This document shows positions 58,874 to 64,000 of a DNA stretch of 64,000 nucleotides, piece by piece; the stretch's first letter is position 1; every line of letters starts with the position of its first letter. Under the pieces are notes generated by a model. It did not search any database. It saw nothing but the letters and a program-made list of their open reading frames with translations, and was not told where the DNA came from. The translations under genes were made by a program, and so were the position numbers. The stretch comes from Zychaea mexicana (lineage: Eukaryota; Mucoromycota; Mucoromycetes; Mucorales; Lichtheimiaceae), in contig NW_026516750.1 in the NCBI RefSeq assembly GCF_025766255.1, forward strand, positions 1 to 64,000, read 5' to 3'.

Positions 58874-61493
58874 TATCGTATACCTTGTCCTTCTCTTTAC
58901 TGCACTTTCAAAAGCACACTCTCCTAGCACATCTCGAACGCACACAACCACACAACCACACACACACGTACACATATTACCATCACACTAGCAGTAACAA
59001 CATCAAAAGTTTTTTCCTCTTTATTTTCATACACTTTGCTTATCGTTGTGCTCTGAAGTATTAGTAGAAAACACATCACACACAAATTTTATTTTCTCTT
59101 TGTATATAATATTGTTATCCCTCCCCAGCCTTTTTTCCTCGCCCTACACTTTTCCTTTTCATTTGTATGTTGTAAAAAAATAACGCAAAAATAGCTATAA
59201 TACACTCTTTATCTCCTCTTGATAGTTCTTCCTTATCATATAAATAAGTACTGTACCTTACTTTTACCCCGGCATTGAATTAGCCGGAGTGTTCAAACTA
59301 AACATGTAGTTTCATCCCAAGGCTGAATATTAACACCTTTTCGTACCTGAGGAATCTTACCGCCGTGTTACACATGTTCTCGTAGTACTGCACGACTGTA
59401 CATACCGCTAGCACACAGTTTTGGACATTAGTACCATGCTTAGAAACATTTGCCAAAGTTAGTCAAAGGAGTTTGATAGAAAGCTGCTCGCTGCTAAATT
59501 CACTACTCATGAAGCATAAAAAACATTTTACAGTTGGCCACATTAAGATTTGAGCTCTTTTGAGAGAGAGAGAGAAAGAGACTCTCTGTGCAACTAGGCG
59601 CGGCTTGTTTCCTTCTTTCACTTCTTCTTTATCCTTATATCATCTTCAGACTTTTGGTGAGGTTACAAACGGATCGATCTTCTCACTTACATCCTTCCTT
59701 TTATTATTATAATTATTATTATTAGAAGCATATAACTAAATAGGCAGCGATCAACATCAGCTAATGCACGTTGACCCGTTCCACACTACTATATGACTTA
59801 TTCTATGTACTCTGATGATGACCATCTGTATGTGCTTTCGCTCTCCGTTCTTCTATCTTGTTTTATTAGCATGAACAAGAAGTCTGTCGCACCATAAGCA
59901 TGTATAATAGATACTCTTGTACACAAAGAAGGATCTGCAGCGATTGGTCATTCTGTTATGTAAACATTCCCCCCCCCCTTCACACTTGTTCCTTCGAGTA
60001 CTTCACGAAAGGACAGCGATGTGGCTGCTTGTACGTGGAGAAAGAAAAGTAATCGGTCAGCCGTATAGCCGCGTTAGGCCGTCAACTAGTTCAATCACAA
60101 ACAGTCAATTTCTAGCTGCAACGTTGGACAAATGTAAATATGTAAACTATCGTTCCAGAAGGTTTCCTGGTTACATATTTCCGCCCACTTGGTGTCGTCG
60201 GGGCTTAACACTACATTCTTTTCCCGAAGAGCCGTAAAACACTCGAAAAACGGCCTATTCTGCGTCTGCATTTAAGACCGGTGGCGACGCACTAGTCATA
60301 TGGAGCGTACTGGGAGTCATTAGCAAATATAGAAATCTTTGATTGAGGAAGATAGACGATCTTGTCAATAATAAGCAAGTCCCGGTCTTGGTTGCACTAC
60401 ATATTTGGCCCCTGTGACAAACAAGAACCCTCTTTCTCCTACCACTTTTTAATTATGTAAACTGTTATTAATTAAAACTTCTATTAGTTACTGTATCAGG
60501 TATTGACTTAATAAGAACATGCGTTGATTAGAAATATGCATGCTGATGTAGCGCCGCCTCTTCTTGATGATGCACGCGTACAAAATTAATCCTTGCTGAG
60601 CTGGGAATTGATACACAACATCGGGTTAGTTGTTGATAATGATTCAGAATCACATCATAATCATCGTCCAATGCTATCAGAGATTAGTACGTCCGCAGGT
60701 TTCGCTCTTGGTAACGTGATGGGCTTAGCATTGACGCTCTTATAATATGCTCATCAATCGACTTATTATATATGAATTGTGGTGTCACGTTCTACTACAC
60801 CTCCAAAATTGGAAAACTTCCCAATAACAGCTACTGCGACAAATATATCTGGCAAGAATGAAGAGAGCTATTTCATACTAAACCATAGTCGACGATGATT
60901 GCTCTTTTTCTGTTGCCGGTTTATATGATACACATGATAAGTAGGGAGCGTTGCTGTGTATGACAATCTCTTCGTCTCCAAGAACAGAAAGATTCTAGTT
61001 CGTACGACGTTGAAGCAGGTGGGCGAGGGATCGGAAAGGGATATTAAGAAGACATGTTGTGTGGAGAAATAGGGTCATTCTCTTATGGAACGGGATACGA
61101 AAGGTGAAGCGGGGTGAAAACGTGCGTTATCGGCTTGATACATTTTTAGCAGCAATCAAGACTGTTGGAAGAACGTCAACCCAAAAGAGACTCAGCAACG
61201 GAGAGCGATAAGTTTGAAAGAGATGACCAAGTTTTAAAAAAGGTGTGTATGCTTTATTTCTTGCTGTGGTACAGTGGTACAATGTGGTAGTAGTTGTAGC
61301 AATAGTAGTAGTAGTAGTAGTAGTGAAGTGCGCGGACGTTGGAGATGAAAAGTCCAGCTCTTCTTGTAAAGGATCTTTTTTTGGCGTGTTTATATGAATT
61401 GTGATTGTGTACATGGGAGCGTGCTTATGTGATTGTGTGTGTGGGTGGGTGGTAGTAATGATAAATTATTTTCTTTTTGGATGTGGGAGACTG
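58874..61493. other. Intergenic region
   Basis: About 2.6 kb between convergent genes, with AC-rich repeats at 58940-58980. A 106-codon plus-strand frame at 59917-60237 has no recognised motif. Confidence 0.45.
61303..61323 (+). repeat. (TAG)n trinucleotide microsatellite
   Basis: Seven TAG units in the region 3' of the homeodomain gene. Confidence 0.9.
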
Positions 61494-62024
61494 TTACAAA
61501 TTGGAACGTTGTTCACGCATGCGTATGGCTTGCCGTCGGTTCTGGAACCAGATCTGTACAGTCCTCGGACTCATCCCTAGCTCCTTTCCCAGTTGCATTC
61601 GTAGCTGTGTTGATGGGAACAGCGTCTGCTCAAATACTTGATTAAGCACTCGTACTTGCTTTGCCGTTGCTCTTCGTCGTTTGATTTTCTTCTTTTGCTG
61701 CTCCGGTGACGACAAGGGTGAGGATGTCGATGAGGATAATGAAGTTGCCGAAGAAGAGAAGGATTTGGGTGATGCAGGTGGTGATAACAGATTGCAGATG
61801 TCTAAAACTGCTGGGCGTTGTTGTTGTTTTGTCGCTGTTAGCGGTGGTGACGGGAGTGGTGGTATCAGCTGCAGCTCATTCACTGCTGTTGTCAGCAGAG
61901 ATGAAGTAGAAGATGATGAAGGCGAGCCTTGGTGGTATGGATGATAATGCGACGAGTTGTTGTTGGAGGAATGTTGATAGACACATGGAGGATCTCGGTT
62001 GAGTAAGCTGGTGACTGAAAGCAT
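61494..62024 (-). CDS. Small homeodomain transcription factor
   Basis: A single exon of 176 aa, starting at the first in-frame ATG. Residues 1-112 are Ser/Pro/His-rich and disordered. A homeodomain fills about 113-172: KIKRRRATAKQVRVLNQVFEQ as helix 1, STQLRMQLGKELGMS as helix 2, and the recognition helix PRTVQIWFQNRRQAIR. The invariant WFxNRR is intact. The domain sits almost at the C-terminus. It is a typical (non-TALE) homeobox protein. Fungal relatives regulate development and stress, but the target genes cannot be inferred. The upstream region (62025 onward) is purine-rich on the plus strand, that is, pyrimidine-rich in the leader. Confidence 0.9.
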   Translation of the reverse strand: MLSVTSLLNRDPPCVYQHSSNNNSSHYHPYHQGSPSSSSTSSLLTTAVNELQLIPPLPSPPLTATKQQQRPAVLDICNLLSPPASPKSFSSSATSLSSSTSSPLSSPEQQKKKIKRRRATAKQVRVLNQVFEQTLFPSTQLRMQLGKELGMSPRTVQIWFQNRRQAIRMREQRSNL

Positions 62025-64000
62025 TTTGTGTATGGAAGTGTGCAAGAAGAAGAAGAAAGAAAGAAAAGAGAGTGAAAAATGGCAGGTCTATGTTTACGAT
62101 TGATAGATGAGATAATGGGGAGGTGATTAATAAATAGCAAAACATGTTTTGCGCGCGCCAAACAAATAAATAGCAAAGCTACTTATTATCATAAATAGCA
62201 AATGCAAGGTTGTTGGCCGGATCACCGAAAAAAGGGAAGAGCAGGTTATTTTTATTTGATTGGAGTAGGCGGCGGATTTGGCGAGGCGATGCGCAACTTG
62301 ATTTGTCTTAAGCATATGACACAAGGAGGATTGCTAGGACAGAGCGGAGACAGGCCAAGGGTAGAGAGGGGGCAGGCGGGTTACATAAAATTCTTAGTTC
62401 CGGCTTTGGGAGCAGTAATACGGACATAATAATACACAGGAAGCGCGGATAGCAAGGACAATAGAGCGCTGTGAAAATGGCTATTTATATGACATAGAGC
62501 TATCACATATATTGCATCCAGCCCTCAGACAGATCACGATTAGCGAATGTAGCTTAGAGAGAGATCGAACTGGTGGTAGGTAGTACACCGTCATTTCATT
62601 AAGATTTCACGGTGCGGGTTACTAAAACGCCGTGCTCCGAGAAAACAAGTAACGTGCAATTCTATATATATCAACTACTACTCTATAAGGGTTTTTGCGT
62701 CCAGCTTCGTTTTGCTTCCATTCTCCCGTTGTGTCTGTGCATCTCGTTCTTCCTCCTCTCCGGGCAATTTTTCTTTCTTTGTCGACGCGTTTTTCTCATT
62801 CGTATTTACGCGCTCGTTCAATGTCGCTTTCTCGCAAAGGTGCACTAATTGTCCCAGCATCAATGCTTACAAACACTTCACAGCTGTAATCGTCACGTTA
62901 ATGAATCGTTTCAAGTTGAAGTGTGTTTAATCGCTCGAGCAACTATCGTAGATCCGGAATTATTTACACATATCTGAGACAAGACATTGGGCCCATGTCA
63001 AAACGTTATGGCTTCGAGGTGGATGGTATCTGACAATCGTCAGAAGCTGGAAGATCAAAAAGCAGTGACTTCTAAGGTGATGGAGTAATAAATGCATGAT
63101 TGCTTTTGGCGGGTGTGGTCTCGATATGAAGTTAGGAGATGAACAGTCATTACTGCTGGTCAATATCGACTTCATACAAACACTCTAGGCCCGGTGACAA
63201 ATGCATTTTAATGACCTGTGCGACCATTGCCTCAGCGATTATATATTTTCAATCGTGGACTTTTAAGAGCAAAGATGTTTTTACATGGCCATTATGATGA
63301 CGGTATATATTTTGGACACACAAAAACGAATATGACAACGCTCTTTTATAAGCTTTTTTTTCAAAGGGTATGCGTTGAGGGAAAAAGATTGTTTACCTTC
63401 TAACTTTTGCGTATTTAAGGTGAAACCACAGTTGTCCACCCTAGGCTTTTCTCCGTAGTAAAAGTATGTAAGCGGCCACAGATGTTTTAAGGGAAGTAAG
63501 GAGTTCTGTCGACAATTTATGGGATCCGAATATTTAACCATCCTGTGCCAAGCATGTGCTACCTAAAAACTGAGGGCTGTTTTTTGTTTGTACCACACTG
63601 CTGTTACCGTTATTTGCCCTTATCCTTTTAGAATAGCATTTTACGGTAGGCTCGCGGTCAGGCATCTTTATAAAAGGCTTGCTGTTGTTTACTGTAATTT
63701 ACCGTTATTAGCCTATGAAACAGTCTTTATCATGGAAGGCTAGCCGTTGACTACCTTTTGGTAGCCGTTGTCGTTCGTCTACTAGCTCTAAATACTGAAT
63801 AACAGAAAGGAGCGTACTATTGGTAGGCTTGCATCTTCTTTTGACCATCTTTTTGGCTATTGAATTATTGAAATAACATTCTTGAAGTGTGTTCTTTTCA
63901 ATGATATCTATGGCGCTGCTACATTGATTTTTTATACATATGCTATGTGCTGCTCTTGGGCAGATACTTCCACTACTACATAGGATTGTACTCTTCCTCA
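62025..64000. other. Intergenic sequence to the right edge
   Basis: Upstream of the homeodomain gene. Short repeated phrases such as TTACCGTTATT (about 63604 and 63699) occur near the edge. No gene recognised. Confidence 0.45.

Overview
The window looks like nuclear DNA of an early-diverging filamentous fungus, most likely Mucoromycota (Mucorales-like). Genes are compact and carry many short GT-AG introns (roughly 45-140 bp). Upstream regions are pyrimidine-rich and proteins are rich in Ser, His and Gln tracts. F-box/LRR, Kre9/Knh1-like and PC-esterase proteins are present. AT-rich gaps hold relics of several DNA-transposon superfamilies. The organism is inferred from this style; no rRNA or other marker is present to settle it.

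Layout. 1-8.7 kb is transposon territory: a multi-exon MULE transposase with a GCM/WRKY-type zinc domain fused to a ubiquitin-specific-protease-like domain (running off the left edge), a zinc-finger fragment, a deleted pogo/CENP-B-like element with terminal inverted repeats, and a broken Tc1/mariner copy. 8.7-25.6 kb is a normal gene block: ceramide glucosyltransferase, a small C2-domain protein with a 14-nt exon, an ECL1-like zinc protein, an F-box/LRR protein, a Kre9/Knh1-like GPI protein, guanylate kinase, a mitochondrial BolA-like protein, a DUF676 lipase and a TM9SF nonaspanin. 25.6-35 kb is repeat-derived again: two probable Fanzor/TnpB zinc-ribbon relics, a GC-richer island with tRNA-like stems, a 177-bp MITE related to the pogo element, and a decayed Crypton tyrosine recombinase. 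35-52.5 kb is genic: a 770-aa F-box/LRR protein, an F-BAR/RhoGAP (Rgd1-like), a membrane protein with a long low-complexity tail, a FAM72 homologue, a PC-esterase-type membrane protein, tubulin cofactor B and dipeptidyl peptidase III. 52.5-64 kb is mostly intergenic, with a broken DDE transposase, a Rua1-C-domain transcription factor and a small homeodomain protein.

The genes are not one pathway. Several touch the cell surface and secretory system (glucosylceramide synthesis, Kre9-like wall protein, nonaspanin, PC-esterase, lipase) or the cytoskeleton (RhoGAP, TBCB). Gene models below were spliced by hand: junctions were chosen by GT-AG signals, reading-frame continuity and protein-family conservation, and no transcript data were available.

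The observations most worth following are the MULE-USP fusion, the shortened HELGH zinc motif in dipeptidyl peptidase III, the Fanzor-like remnant beside the Crypton, and the tRNA-like fold near 28.5 kb.
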